A program made the translations under genes and the position numbers. A model generated the notes under the pieces. That model was given only the letters and a program-made list of their open reading frames with translations. It made no database searches and had not been told where the DNA came from. Positions 22,405-33,158 of a DNA stretch of 64,000 bases are shown here, one piece after another. Where the stretch lies: contig LNAC01000032.1 in NCBI GenBank assembly GCA_002007465.1, forward strand, positions 3,646,727-3,710,726. Direction: 5' to 3'. Position 1 is the stretch's first letter; every line of letters starts with the position of its first letter. The stretch is from Ailurus styani. Lineage: Eukaryota; Chordata; Mammalia; Carnivora; Ailuridae.

Positions 22405-22505
22405 TTTTACAGTGATGAAATTAAAGTCCAGTCATGGCCAGTGGCTTTCCCAAGGTTATGCCAGCAGTTAGTGGTTGAGCCAAAAATTTTCAATCTGGAG
22501 TAGAC
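22405..22505 (-). mobile_element. MIR fragment, antisense (probable)
   Basis: 'tggctttcccaaggttatgc', then 'cagcagttagtggttgagcc', matches antisense MIR 'acttgcccaaggtcacacagctagtaagtggcagagcc'. Confidence 0.55.
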
Positions 22506-22509
22506 TGGA

Positions 22510-23160
22510 AACAGAGGTGATGAGTTCTGTTACTCAAAATAAGGAAACACACTGCTTTATTTTGGAAGAGCCCATATGCAGAGGACTAACTGACCAGATC
22601 TAATCACAATTTGCTTCTACTGGATTTGGTAATTTTATGGAGTCATAGCTTAAATCTTTATTCATTATTAGTTATCCCAGTAAGAATGATGTCATTTGGC
22701 TTTTGGAGTGTTCTAGATACTCATCACTTTTAGTGAAACTGGGAACTGAGGTATAGATTTACCATGAAGTAGAAAGGACCAATTTTATCATACACTAGAT
22801 AAGTAGACATGACTCTAGGATTGATAAAAATCACATTGGCTATAGAGGAAAGGCTTTGGCAGGACTAAGAGCTCATTTTAAGCAGCTGTTTCAGTGAATA
22901 ACATTTGAGCATAAAGACCACCTCCAAGTTATCCATATGGCCATGCCCCTGGATGTAACCTAATGGTTTTTTACATTATACCATCTAAAGCAGATAGAGT
23001 TTCCTTATGGAACATGTTCCTTTTTATCTAGCGCAAAGTATGGAGTGCCTTTGAGGCATGGTGTGGTTGACTTCTAGTACAAGAAACTACATGTTCTTCA
23101 ATGATGCCATCCTTCTCCCCATAGATGGGGTTGTTGTCCTTCTGCTGTTGTTGTTGTTTT
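22510..23160. other. unassigned non-coding sequence
   Basis: No recognised repeat or gene. It ends in a short TTG-rich run at 23128-23155. Confidence 0.45.
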
Positions 23161-23164
23161 TGTT

Positions 23165-23344
23165 TTCTTAAGATTTTATTTATTTGACAGAGAGCTAGAG
23201 AGCACAAGCAGACAGAGTGGCAGGCAGAGGGAGAGAGAGAAGCAGGCTCTCTGCTGAGCAGGGAGCCTGATTGCAGGGCTTGATCCCAGGACCCTGGGAT
23301 CATGACCTGAGCCAAAGGCAGCCGCTTAACCACCCAGGCACCCT
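23165..23344 (-). mobile_element. CAN-SINE, antisense
   Basis: Tail 'ttaagattttatttatttga', 'gtggcaggcagagggagaga', and the reversed head 'atgacctgagccaaaggcag' ending 'cacccaggcaccc'. The head lacks about ten bases between 'gccgcttaa' and 'ccacccagg' (the actgagc segment), an internal deletion in the tRNA part. Confidence 0.93.
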
Positions 23345-24100
23345 GCAGCCTGAGTTTTGACCACATAGGTCAAATCCCAATTTGGACAAATTCCTATCCA
23401 TAGAGAATCTGAGTACCTGTCATCATACCAAAGCAATGTACAGTTTTAAAACTTAAGGCACTCAAGGAGCAAATATCACTTAAAATAAGCCCAAGAAAAA
23501 TTTAAAAGCCCAAACACATTCTGAGTTAAACAAGCACTGCCAAAACCCCAGGGATACGTCAGTCTTTTGAACATTGCCACCATAACCACATCAAGGCATG
23601 CAGAAAAGGCTTGAAATGAATCAGAATATGAAACAGATAATTAAGCATCCACAGTCTTTTGTCTTCCCATTTAAGAAGAAGAGAGAGAAAAGTGGTTAGT
23701 ATTCTCGAACAGGTCTTATCAATAAAACTAAATTGTCAAAATTTAGAGGTAGGACTCTTCAACTCAGCGGAAAATGTGGAGGAAATATGGTGGAAATATA
23801 GAAAATATGGGGTAAAATATGATTAAAGATTGCAAGATGGATTAGGGAAGGAAGATACTAGAGAAAGGAGGACCCCACGGAAGCTACTGTCATCTAGACA
23901 TGATGCCACAAGGAGGTTGTGAGGGATTGATTCCAAAGTCAACATACTACAACAGAAAGATTGGCCTCTATAGGGATTTCAAATGGAAAACTGATAAAAC
24001 ATGGTGGTTAGTTAGATCAATACAATACCTTAAATCTAGAATGATGACAGATGTAGGCAGTTAAAAAAAGGAATTTGGATTGAGGAAAAAACAATAAAAT
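23345..24100. other. unassigned non-coding sequence
   Basis: No recognised repeat or open frame. A short internal similarity of the type 'gaaatatggtggaaatatag' occurs at 23780-23815. Confidence 0.45.
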
Positions 24101-24107
24101 TAAAATC

Positions 24108-24184
24108 TCCCATTTATTGACCACTTCCCAGTTCTAAGTCCTGTGCTTTCTTTATCTCTTAATCCTCTCAACAATCCCATTTAT
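24108..24184 (-). mobile_element. MIR 3' fragment, antisense
   Basis: 'cccatttattgaccacttcc', 'ctaagtcctgtgctttcttt' and 'taatcctctcaacaatccca' are the antisense MIR 3' third. The same segment recurs in the next MIR 60 bp away, so these are two separate copies. Confidence 0.65.
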
Positions 24185-24209
24185 TTATTGCTTGATTCAA
24201 ATACTTATT

Positions 24210-24420
24210 CAATCACAAACATTTATGAAGTGTTTATTGTAAAGCACGCATTGTCCTATATATGCATAAACATTATTGATTCTATTTTTATATATAAGGA
24301 AACTGAAACTCAGACTATTCAAGTAACTTGATCAAGGTACCATAGCCAATAAATGGCAGAGCTGGAATGAAAACCCAGGTCGGAAGGATTCCAATTTCAC
24401 CATAATTGCTATTAAACTGC
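24210..24420 (-). mobile_element. MIR SINE, antisense
   Basis: 'atttatgaagtgtttattgt', 'aaggaaactgaaactcagac', 'ccaataaatggcagagctgg' and 'atgaaaacccaggtcggaag' give a nearly complete antisense MIR. Confidence 0.8.
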
Positions 24421-24469
24421 TGTGAGTTTTAGTTTTGGATTTGTTAAATTCAAAAAATGGCAACTAACC

Positions 24470-24521
24470 AAAAAACAAACAAACAAACAAACAAAAACAA
24501 AACAAAACAAAACAAAAAACC
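24470..24521 (+). repeat. (CAAA)n/(CAAAA)n simple repeat
   Basis: Tandem caaa units followed by caaaa units. No clear parent retroelement is visible upstream. Confidence 0.9.
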
Positions 24522-24524
24522 AGA

Positions 24525-24899
24525 GAGCAAAAAGGCTAGTGACAGTAGCTGCATGAGGAAGGGACCAAGACAGTAGGAAAGACAATAGGAGTCACATGCG
24601 TGAATCTGTATGGGGGGAGGTGGGTGGGTGTATGCTATAAAAGAAAGAAACAGCCTTATAACCTGAGGACCTCAAGTATGGAGGACCTAAGGCTAATTAA
24701 ATCAGGTGCAACTGTCACTGGATTTTCTGGTCTCTAGGATAAAAAAAGATGCTGCAAATATGAGGTGGCTCATATCACCTCTGAAATTCAAAATAGAAAC
24801 TCACAGGTCTCAAAAATATTGAAGACATTAATGATACATTAAGTTATTCTCTTCACACAGACTAGATAAGCCTTTGTTATTTATATTCTAAATAAGTAC
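24525..24899. other. unassigned non-coding sequence
   Basis: Nothing recognised apart from a G-rich run at 24613-24632. Confidence 0.45.
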
Positions 24900-25342
24900 C
24901 AATCTGGGTTGAATTGTATGCCCCCAAACAGATTTGTTGATATCCTAATCCCCAGCACCTCTGAATGTGACCTTATTTAAAAATAGGATCATTACAAGTG
25001 TAATCAGTTAAAATGAGGTGATACTGAAGAAGGGTGGGCCTTTCTTCCTTATAAAAGGAAAAGAAGAGACCCAGAACCCCACCAAGAGATGCCATGTGAT
25101 TATAGGAGCAGAGACTGGAGTGATGCATCCTTAAGCCAGGAAACACTAAGGGCTCCCAGCAACACCAAAGGTTAAGATGAAAAGCATGAAACAGTTCCTC
25201 CCCCAGAGCGCTCAGAAGGAACAGACCCTACTGACACTTTGGCTAAGACTTCTAATCTCCAGAACTGTGACAGCATAAATTTCAGTTGTTTTAAGACACT
25301 TAGTTTTACATTTTGTTATAGGAGTCCTAGGTAACTAATACA
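24900..25342 (+). mobile_element. MaLR-type solo LTR (MLT1-like)
   Basis: The text follows a mammalian-apparent LTR retrotransposon terminus: 'gggttgaattgtatgccccc', 'gaatgtgaccttatttaaaa', 'tgatgcatccttaagccagg', 'cttctaatctccagaactgt' and a poly(A)-type 'cataaatttcagttgtttta'. Possible 5-bp flanks 'agtac' occur at 24895-24899 and 25343-25347. There is no internal region, so it is a solo LTR left by recombination. Family naming is from recall. Confidence 0.7.
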
Positions 25343-25367
25343 AGTACTTACACAACCAAACACTAAA

Positions 25368-25558
25368 TCATTCTTATGATGTCCCAAGAACTGTGCTAAG
25401 TGCTATACATAATTAACTCATTTAATCACCATAACAACCCAAATATGCTAAGTACTATTATCTCCATTTTACTGATGAGGAAACATTGAGTTTAGGCAAC
25501 TTGCCCAAGGGACACCTGGGATTGGAATCTGCCCAGTGTGACTCCAGAGTCTATGTAC
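25368..25558 (-). mobile_element. MIR SINE, antisense
   Basis: 'ctgtgctaagtgctatacat', 'aactcatttaatcaccataa', 'atctccattttactgatgag', 'ggcaacttgcccaagggaca' and 'gggattggaatctgcccagt' are in order. Confidence 0.88.
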
Positions 25559-25714
25559 CCGTCTGCCATGCTCTGCTGTGTACCATTCTCCCAAGACATT
25601 CTTCTGCCCCCAGCTTTTCAGGATGCCATCATGGGTCCTCAGTCTTGTTTCCAAAGCACAGGTAATCTTATTACCTAATTTCCAAATGATGACAAGAAGG
25701 CTCACTTATGCATC

Positions 25715-25922
25715 GGTATAGCATTTTAGCAAATGTTTTTCATAGACAGTATCACATTTTGTCCTTAAAACACTCTGTGATTGGCCTAATTACTGTCTTT
25801 ATTTTATTACTGAGGAAACTTGGCTCCAAGAGGTTAAGAACTTAGTCCTAGTCCCACGACTGGACCTGGACATCACACTCAGATCCTGCGACCACATAAT
25901 ATCCACTCTTCCTTCAATACAA
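25715..25922 (-). mobile_element. MIR-family SINE (MIRc/MIR3-like), antisense
   Basis: 'atcacattttgtccttaaaa', 'ttattactgaggaaacttgg', 'ccaagaggttaagaacttag' and 'catcacactcagatcctgcg' match antisense MIR-type text, with a diverged core. Confidence 0.65.
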
Positions 25923-25924
25923 TT

Positions 25925-26160
25925 GTTTCTCTGTAAACCCTTCTATGACTCCACCCTTATCCCCAATTATACCCTTCAACCCCGCTGAAGTGACTGCTCC
26001 TTTCTATAGAGTCTCATCATACTCTGCAAAGCCACAAATTTATACCACCTTCTAGGCCACCTGAGAAAACAAACAATTTTATTAATCTTTGTGTGCCTGA
26101 TGCCTAGTACAGAGCAAAAAGTAAGCATAAAATAGGTATTTGTTGAATAAAGGAATAAAA
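25925..26160 (+). mobile_element. LINE L2 3' end, sense
   Basis: It ends 'gcctgatgcctagtacagag' and 'aaataggtatttgttgaata', the sense L2 terminus (cctagcacagtgcctggcac..aataaatgtttgttgaatga). 'gaataaaggaataaaa' is the decayed terminal repeat. Minus-strand frames here have no gene character. Confidence 0.72.
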
Positions 26161-26164
26161 AAAC

Positions 26165-27595
26165 AGTCAATGGTACTGAAACATAAAATGTTCCTTCATT
26201 TGTCAATAACAATATGGAGTGCTTGAGAGTAATTACCTGAAAATAACTTCCTTCAGGACTTTCACAACAGACAGTGAAGAAAGTTCTGAAATAAATGTGT
26301 TCACTATACCTGGTATAGAAAAATGTATTACTGTGATATATACAAAAAACAAGCATCAGTAGACTGTATATTATTTCGAGCTAATCTAGTTTCATTCTTT
26401 AGAGGTCCAGATTGCTGGGAAAACTATGTACTGCTGATCATAGAATCTTTTGTTTTGTGAAGCTTCTTGATAAGATGGGGCATAATGATTTGAAAGACAA
26501 TTATATGGTGTTGGTAAATGTATGTATATGGTACACATCAGTTCTGCAGGATTAATATAACTTACACTAACCTTTTAACTTTGGTTAACTGCTCACAATA
26601 TTGCTATAAAACAAAACAGAGTAAAGCAAAACATGTTATTAACCGTATGGAAGCCTGATGAGAGATTTCACAAATCTGCCCAGGAGGAGGTGTATGTATT
26701 GGAGGAGAACTGGACAGCATCCCCTTTGGTGGCTGCCAATTCTCTTTTGGAGTCATCTTTTTGCTTCATTATTAGGAAAGACAGTATACTCCCTTCCTCA
26801 AGGGGCCAAAACAGATCCACTCCACAAGAGGCCAGGACCAATGTGCCTTAACAAGGAAGCTGAACTGGGTTTGCTTCAGGGCAGCACATTCCAGCTAGTC
26901 CCATAAAGTTTCCCGGAATCCAACAGATTAGCCAAAAGAAACAATTCTATGAAATTGAAGGAAAGGAAAGAAAGAAAAAAAAAGAAAAGAATCCACATGC
27001 AACTAAACTATCTGTCCATGTAATCCCCAGCTGCCTCGAATTGGCAGTTCTGTGACAGCAAGAGTTAAGAGCAAAAGAGCTATCAGAAACTTCTTTTCCT
27101 GATGTGGGAACCTCACATGTAAAGGTCCAAACCAAGCCACAGAACAATATGGAAAACACATGTAGGTGTTGTTGATTGACTATGAGGACACTGTTAACCT
27201 CTGGTCAGCTTTGTCAATTGCCTATAGGACAGCTGTTCGGCTTTCAATTCCTACCTGCTTTCTCACCTCCTTTGTCAACTTATTCCATATGCAGACTACA
27301 GACAAGGAAGGAAATTTGAAGTCTACATTTCAGGGCAGCATTTGTTGTAGTAAAGGAAACTATCTCCATTTCCTAAGACCTACTAGAGAAAACCATTTAA
27401 AAATGCACATGGACACACATACACATACTCACACTATATTATAGTGGTTTGAAATACAATGTACTTGAGTTGATAAGAGTCCATCTATTAAATAATGATT
27501 TATTGATATTAAAATGGAGATCAAGGAGTTCAGTTGAGGAACAAAATGGAACAAAGAATCCACGGGAAGAGCAATGTGGGTGGGTTCACTGTTTT
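26165..27595. other. unassigned non-coding sequence
   Basis: About 1.4 kb without recognised repeats except a short CA-rich run at 27408-27436. The overlapping plus frames at 26633-26906 lack family resemblance and codon structure that I can support as coding. Confidence 0.45.
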
Positions 27596-27599
27596 TTGT

Positions 27600-27718
27600 T
27601 TTGTTTTGTTTTATTATTATTTGAATTTTAGGTAGTTAACATAGAGTGCAGTATTGGTTTCTGGAGTGGAGTTTAGTGATTCATCACTTACATACAATAC
27701 CCAGTATTCATCCTCATC
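27600..27718 (-). mobile_element. L1 3' terminus, antisense (3' piece of a twin-primed L1)
   Basis: T-rich 'tttgttttgttttattatta' is the reversed poly(A). 'gtagttaacatagagtgcag', 'tattggtttctggagtggag' and 'tgattcatcacttacataca' are the antisense last 100 or so bases of a carnivore L1 3' UTR. At about 27719 the orientation flips to the sense ORF2 piece that follows. Confidence 0.85.
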
Positions 27719-28116
27719 AACAGGGAAATACAAATCAAAATCATGATAAGATACCATCTTATACCTGTCAGAATGGCTAAAATTAACAACACAAGAAACA
27801 ACAGGTGTTGGCAACGATGCAGAGAAAGGGGAACCCTGTTGCACTGTTTGTGGGAATGCAAACTGTTATAGACACTCTGGAGTACAGTATGGAGGTTTCT
27901 CAAAATGTTAAAAATAGAATTACCCTATGATCCAACAATTGCACTACTAGTTAATTACCCAAAAGTTACAAAAATACAGATTCAAAGGGATACATGCACC
28001 CTAATGTTTCTAGCAACGTTATCAACAGTAGCCAAACTACGGAGAGAGCCCAAGTGTCCATCAACTGATGAATATATAAGGAAGATGTGGTGCATATATA
28101 CAATGGAATATTATTC
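27719..28116 (+). mobile_element. L1 ORF2 C-terminal segment, inverted 5' piece of the same insertion
   Basis: 'gggaaatacaaatcaaaatc', 'gtcagaatggctaaaattaa' and 'aatgttaaaaatagaattac' are sense ORF2. The frame from 27905 gives '[20 protein letters not shown]' and 'CTLMFLATLSTVAKL'. The junction with the antisense 3' terminus is the signature of twin priming (5' inversion). Homology stops near 'caatggaatattattcat'. Confidence 0.87.
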
Positions 28117-28179
28117 ATCTTTTTCTTTGAAAAATGTGGCTTCTCAAACAACAAATACAAATACTAAAACTACATTTTA

Positions 28180-28380
28180 TTTATTTATTTTTTTAAAGAT
28201 TTTATTTATTTATTTGACACAGAGAGAGAGATCACAAGTAGGCAGAGAGGCAGGTAGAGAGAGGGGGAAGCGGGTTCCCTGCCGAGCAGAGAGCCTGATG
28301 TGGAGCTTGATCCCAGGACCCTGAGATCGTGACCTGAACCGAAGGCAGAGGCTTAATCCACTGAGCTATCCAGGCACCCT
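28180..28380 (-). mobile_element. CAN-SINE, antisense
   Basis: Tail 'aagattttatttatttattt', 'gatcacaagtaggcagagag' (mustelid-type 3' part) and the reversed head ending 'gagctatccaggcaccc'. The flanks 'aaaactacatttta' (28166-28179) and 'taaacctacatttta' (28381-28395) are a target-site duplication with an indel. Confidence 0.93.
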
Positions 28381-28395
28381 TAAACCTACATTTTA

Positions 28396-29465
28396 AAATG
28401 TTCTTTGCCCTTCAGTGTTTTATAAATATCCAAGTGGATAGACAATTGTAAGTTTATCAATATATAGTGCATACACATCTTTCTATTTGAGTTAATCAGA
28501 TATGTTTGGTGAGAAAGAAAAAAAAATAATGGAAACAGCAGAGGTTACTGTACTCTTTACTCCATTCAATAATTCAGTGAGCTCATAGCATGCACTAAAA
28601 CATGAACCTCTATGCTTTCTGCTAGGCAGAGATCTTGCCACAACAGACCAGAGCTGGGCCCAGAACACAAGCTAACCACGTATCTGGTCCTCAAATAGAG
28701 AAAAATAATCATCTGCTCCAGCACTGCTGGAAGACTTGCTTGTGTTTCACTCTGAAAATCTATCAGAACAAATTTGTATGTGTAAAATCATATGTGGAAT
28801 AAACTAAAAATTCCAAAAGACTTATTCATGTAACTTTGGCAACAGGTAGTTTTTAATTTCAATACTTGTTATCTATCCCAGTATAAAAATTAACCTTATT
28901 ATATCACTTTGTCAATATCTATCTATTATTTTGGATTGTCCATACTATTCCTCTCCTGTATGCATAAAATTGAGGACTAGTCTCAATTAATCGCTAATAA
29001 TAGATATTTCTAGAAGTCAACAATATTTTATTATTTTCTCGTCCTAGATCATGTAAACTACTAAATAACATACTTTTTAGATGTGTCCATATCAATGAAG
29101 ATTATTTGACAGAGAAGATTATAATGTCTATGTGTTAAAGTATCTGACTTTTGAATATATTAATGAATGTCATTTTTCCAGAGATGATGTCACAGAAAAT
29201 ACACAGACACTAAAATGGAATGGAAAATCAATGGAGGAGTTGCTAATACACCTGGGAAACAGCTTTGAATTTAAGGGATGACAACGCAAAAAAAGATGTG
29301 CTATTTTTTAAATGATGAAACAAAGGGCAGCAACCCTTATATAATTATGATAAACTGTTTAGTGTAAATGTGTTTGTATACACACATACATAATTTAAAC
29401 CTTCCACCCATAATTCCATCATAGACATGACAAAGATTGTCATAGACACAAAGAAGCTAAATGAA
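28396..29465. other. unassigned A/T-rich non-coding sequence
   Basis: About 1.1 kb with no recognised repeat or gene. Confidence 0.45.
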
Positions 29466-29467
29466 CC

Positions 29468-30936
29468 TATGATCATCAAGACAACATGATACTGGCACAA
29501 AAACAGACACATAGATCAATGAAATAGAATGGAGAGCCCAGAAATGGACCCTCAACCCTATGGTCAACTAATCTTCAACAAAGCAGGGAAGAATATCCCC
29601 AATGAAAAAAGAAATTCTCTTCAATAAATGGTGCTGGGAAAACTGGACAGCCACCTGCAGAAGAATGAAACTGGACCATTCTCTTACATCATACACAAAG
29701 ATAAACTCAAAATGGATGAAAGACCTAAATTTAAGACAGGAATCCATTAAAATCCTAGAGGAGAACACAGTAACCTCTTCAACCTCAGCCACAGCAAGTT
29801 CTTGCAAGACACATCTCTGAAGGCAAGAGAAACAAAAGCAAAAGTGAACCATTGGGACTTAAATAAAAAGCTTCTGCATGGCAAAGGAAACACAGTCAAC
29901 AAAACTAAAAGGCAACCTATGGGATGGGAGAAGATATTTGCCAAATAATATAACAGGTAAATGGCTGGTATCCAAGACCTATAAAGAACTTGTCAGACTC
30001 AACTACCAAAAAAACAAAAAATCTAGTCAAGAAATGGGCAGAAGACATGAACAGACATTTTTCCAAAGAAGACATACAAATGGCCAACACACACATGAAA
30101 AAAATGGTCCACATCCTTTGTCATTAGGGAAATACAAACCAAAACCACAATGAGATATCACCTCATATCAGATAGAACAGCTAAAATTAACAAGACAGGG
30201 AACAACAAATGTTGGTGAGGATGTAGGAAAAGGGGAATCCTCTTACACTGTTGGTGGGAATGCAAGCTGCTGCATCCACTCTGGGAAACAGGTTCCTCAA
30301 GATGTTAAAAATAGAGCTGCACCATGGCCCAGAAATTGCACTACTGGGTATTAACCCCAAAGATACAGATGTAATGAAAAGAAGGGGCATCTTCACCCCA
30401 AAGTTCATAGCAGCAATGTCCATAATAGCTAAACTGTGGAAGGAGCTGACATGTCCTTCAACAGATGAATAGATAAAGAAGATGTGGTTCATATATACAA
30501 TGGAATATTACTCAGCCTTCAGAGAGGGTGAATGCCTACCATTTACTTGACATGGATGGAACTGGAGGGTATTATGCTAAATGAAATGAATCAATCAGAG
30601 AAAGACAATTATATGCTTTTACTCATATGTGGAATATAAGAAATAGCACAGAGGATGATGAAGGAAGGGAGGGAAAACAGAATGGGAAGAAATCAGAGAG
30701 AGAGAAAAATCATGAGAGACTCTTGACTCTGGGAAAAAAACTGAGGGTTGTGGAAAGAGAAGTGGGTGGGAGAATAGGGTAACTGGGTGATGGACATTAA
30801 GGAGGACATGTGATGTGATGACCCACTGTGTGTTATATACAACTATTGGATCATTGAACACTACATCAAAAACTAATGACATACTATATGTTGGCTAATT
30901 GAATTTAAATTTAAAAAATTAAAATTTAAAAAAAGG
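29468..30936 (+). mobile_element. carnivore L1, 5'-truncated, about 1.5 kb, sense
   Basis: ORF2 C-terminal half plus 3' UTR. 'gatactggcacaaaaacaga' opens it. 29602-29820 translates to '[20 protein letters not shown]' and '[20 protein letters not shown]', and 30251-30472 gives 'LLGINPKDTDVMKRRGI'. Then come 'aaatgaatcaatcagagaaa', a G-rich 3' UTR and an A-rich end at 30905-30935. Stops and frameshifts separate these pieces, so it is inactive. No clear target-site duplication is visible. All small frames between 29568 and 30882 are parts or shadows of it. Confidence 0.92.
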
Positions 30937-30939
30937 AGA

Positions 30940-31943
30940 GAGTAAATGATAGCAGAAGATAAGCCTTTAACTTGTCACAGGATAAGGATAGTGTGTACTT
31001 AGGGACCAATACTTCTCTGTTCTTTCCCTCCCCATCTTTAGTCCAGCTCAGCTCAGCCAAACATGGGGATAAAGAAACAGACTACAGAAGCAAAGGAGGG
31101 TTCTCTCCTTGTGCAGATTTGTAGCTGTAACTCAACAGAGAAGAGTAGCAGCCACCATCTTTGATGGCAGCGCTAACGTGGGGAGGGGGGATGCTGAGGC
31201 AGTGTACAAAACACGCTGTCTTTCCTTAGCTACAATAAAATTCAGTTTAATGGATTCCAATTCTATATACTAAATGCTTGACAACTGCAGTACTATTCCT
31301 ATCTCTTCAAAAGAAGGGGAAAAAAACTTCATATGTTAACACAAAAGGAAAGAATCATAAGCAGATAAGGCATGACTATGACTGAGTTTCACTCCAACAA
31401 AAGGATAATAATGCATTGAAGCCGAGCATGGGAAATGGCAGAGGTAGCTACAGGGGGGCCAATTGCCTATTTTTAAGGGTGCCTGCTATACCTCAGGACT
31501 TGTCACCTGGAATGGAAAGCAGCCAGGTTATGTCAAAGAATCTTCCTCCTTTACCAGCCCCCTTGAGTCCTGCAGTGAGGTTACACATACAAATGCAGCT
31601 GTGGCTGAGAACAAAACAATCAGATGGCTGTGTAGATGGTTTTGCACATGAAGTGTAGTTTTTAGACCCGAATTTGTCACTGTTAGGTCATAGTGTGCAC
31701 GAAAGAGAAGAAGGAATAGGGAAGAGTGGCATCCATGTAGCCTATAATTCTAGCTCCATACTAGTCTGTGTAAAATAGAGGAAAATATCTTCCAACATTG
31801 TATCTTCTACATAAAGGAGAAGAAAGATTGTATTATTTATGATCAGTGAGACTATGTGAATCATCAAAAGAACCAGATGCAGTTTCTTACCAAAAGTACT
31901 ATAGATACTAATAAAATTGCAGTCCAAAACCTTAAATTAAAAT
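30940..31943. other. unassigned non-coding sequence
   Basis: About 1 kb without recognised repeats. It includes a G-rich run near 31180-31190. The small frames at 31416-31658 and 31463-31651 overlap in different phases and look like chance. Confidence 0.45.
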
Positions 31944-31953
31944 ACAGATTCAG

Positions 31954-32148
31954 GGATGTCTGGGTGGCTCAGTCAGTTAAGCATCTGCCTGTGGTTTGGG
32001 TCATAATCCCAGGGTCCTGGGATCAAGCCCAGTATCAGGCTCCTTTCTCAGCTGGGAGCCTACTTCTCCTTCTGCCTGCAGCTCTCCCTACTTGTGTTCT
32101 TTCTCTCTTTCTCTCTGACAAATAAAATCTTTTAAAAAATAAATAAAT
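31954..32148 (+). mobile_element. CAN-SINE, sense
   Basis: Head 'ggatgtctgggtggctcagt', B-box-like 'gggtcataatcccagggtcc', a CT-rich middle and the tail 'caaataaaatcttttaaaaa'. The flanks 'acagattcag' (31944-31953) and 'aaagattcag' (32149-32158) are the target-site duplication. Confidence 0.93.
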
Positions 32149-32158
32149 AAAGATTCAG

Positions 32159-32535
32159 CCAACAGCTCAGCCATATTATTTTTAAACTTTCTGGTGCTGA
32201 AATTGACATTGTGACCCATGACACTGGCATGAATAAAAACAGTATTGTTTTTGTTATTATTATTAATAATTTAAATGTGTTTGAAAATTTTTAAACTAGA
32301 TGAAGGCAATGAGCTAAATAGTTAATAGAAAATCTGCATTATTTTTTTCCTATCTTCTCATGTGCCTTATCACCATTGTGAATTTCTTCAAGATAGTTTT
32401 GCTTCTTAGTATGCCTTTGTATTTCAACTATACTGGCAAAAATGTTATAAGAATCAGACTACACTGTCAGTTTGTGCTATAAGATTGAGGGCTATAGCAA
32501 AACATGTTATTGTTTTGTTTTGTATTTCCTCTCTA
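32159..32535. other. unassigned A/T-rich non-coding sequence
   Basis: Nothing recognised. Confidence 0.45.
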
Positions 32536-32720
32536 GAGTTTCCCTTTCAGGAATGGGCCACCTCTCATCTGGTACAGATGTCAATCACATGTCCCTATAC
32601 CCCGTGGGCCAGTCAAAACATCCCCTTATTAGACACAGTAATCAAGCCATAAGTGAGCACAAGACCCAAAAAAGTCAATCAAAATCCTTTTGAAGTTTTT
32701 ATATGAACATCAGTAAAAAA
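32536..32720 (+). repeat. ancient LTR-like repeat fragment (tentative)
   Basis: 'gagcacaagacccaaaaaag' and 'tcaatcaaaatccttttgaa' resemble the common mammalian LTR text 'gggcatgtgacccaagctgggccaatcagagtcctt'. The family cannot be named from sight. Confidence 0.35.
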
Positions 32721-32756
32721 ATCCCTTTGTTATCTTCAGAGACCTTAAGCATGAGG

Positions 32757-32953
32757 GACCATGTCAGCTTAAAGATTTTAGAGACCCTGTTTGTTGCAAC
32801 ATGTTGGCAGACAGGACAGCATTCCTTTTGTAAGCTCCAGGGTGCAACCCATTCTCTTGCCTTTTCTAACATTTAGAGGCTGCCCTAATTTCTTGGTTTG
32901 GGCCCTTTCTTTCAGATGGAAGGCACAGCAAAGTCTTTGAAAAACCCCTCTCC
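32757..32953 (-). mobile_element. MaLR-type LTR, antisense, left part
   Basis: 'caacatgttggcagacagga', 'acatttagaggctgccctaa' and 'tttcttggtttgggcccttt' match the antisense of an MLT1-like LTR (ggtgttggcagggccatg..gctgcccacatttcttggcttgtggcc). A 5'-inverted L1 interrupts it at 32954, and the LTR continues at 33829. Confidence 0.65.
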
Positions 32954-33158
32954 TTTTTATGGCTGAATAATATTCCTCTGTGTGTATGTGCATGTAAGTA
33001 TGTATGTGTGTGTGTACCACACCTTCCCTATCCATTCATCTATCATTGGATTCTTAGGTTGCATCCATATCTTGACTAATATAAATGATGTCGCTATAAA
33101 TGTAGGGGTGCATATGCCTTTTCAAATTAGTGTTTTCATTTGTTTTGGGTAAATTCAA
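32954..33158 (-). mobile_element. L1 ORF2 segment, inverted 5' piece of a twin-primed L1
   Basis: 'tttttatggctgaataatat', 'ccctatccattcatctatca' and 'aggggtgcatatgccttttc' are antisense ORF2 C-terminal text (minus-strand peptide 'TEEYYSAIKRRGV'). The orientation flips at about 33159 to the sense 3' piece. A TG-rich run lies at 32978-33016. Confidence 0.85.

Noticed and set aside
23028..23366. 112-codon minus-strand frame
   Set aside because: Most of it is the sense reading of a CAN-SINE (QGAWVVKRLPLAQVMIPGSW-type peptide). The same SINE peptide recurs at 18174-18395, 32.0 kb and 47.2 kb.
25976..26356. 126-codon minus-strand frame
   Set aside because: Its right part is the antisense of an L2 3' end and the rest has no recognisable domain, so chance is the better explanation.
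27905..28324. 139-codon open frame, the longest in the window
   Set aside because: The first part is L1 ORF2 C-terminus. The frame then runs by chance into flanking DNA and an antisense CAN-SINE.
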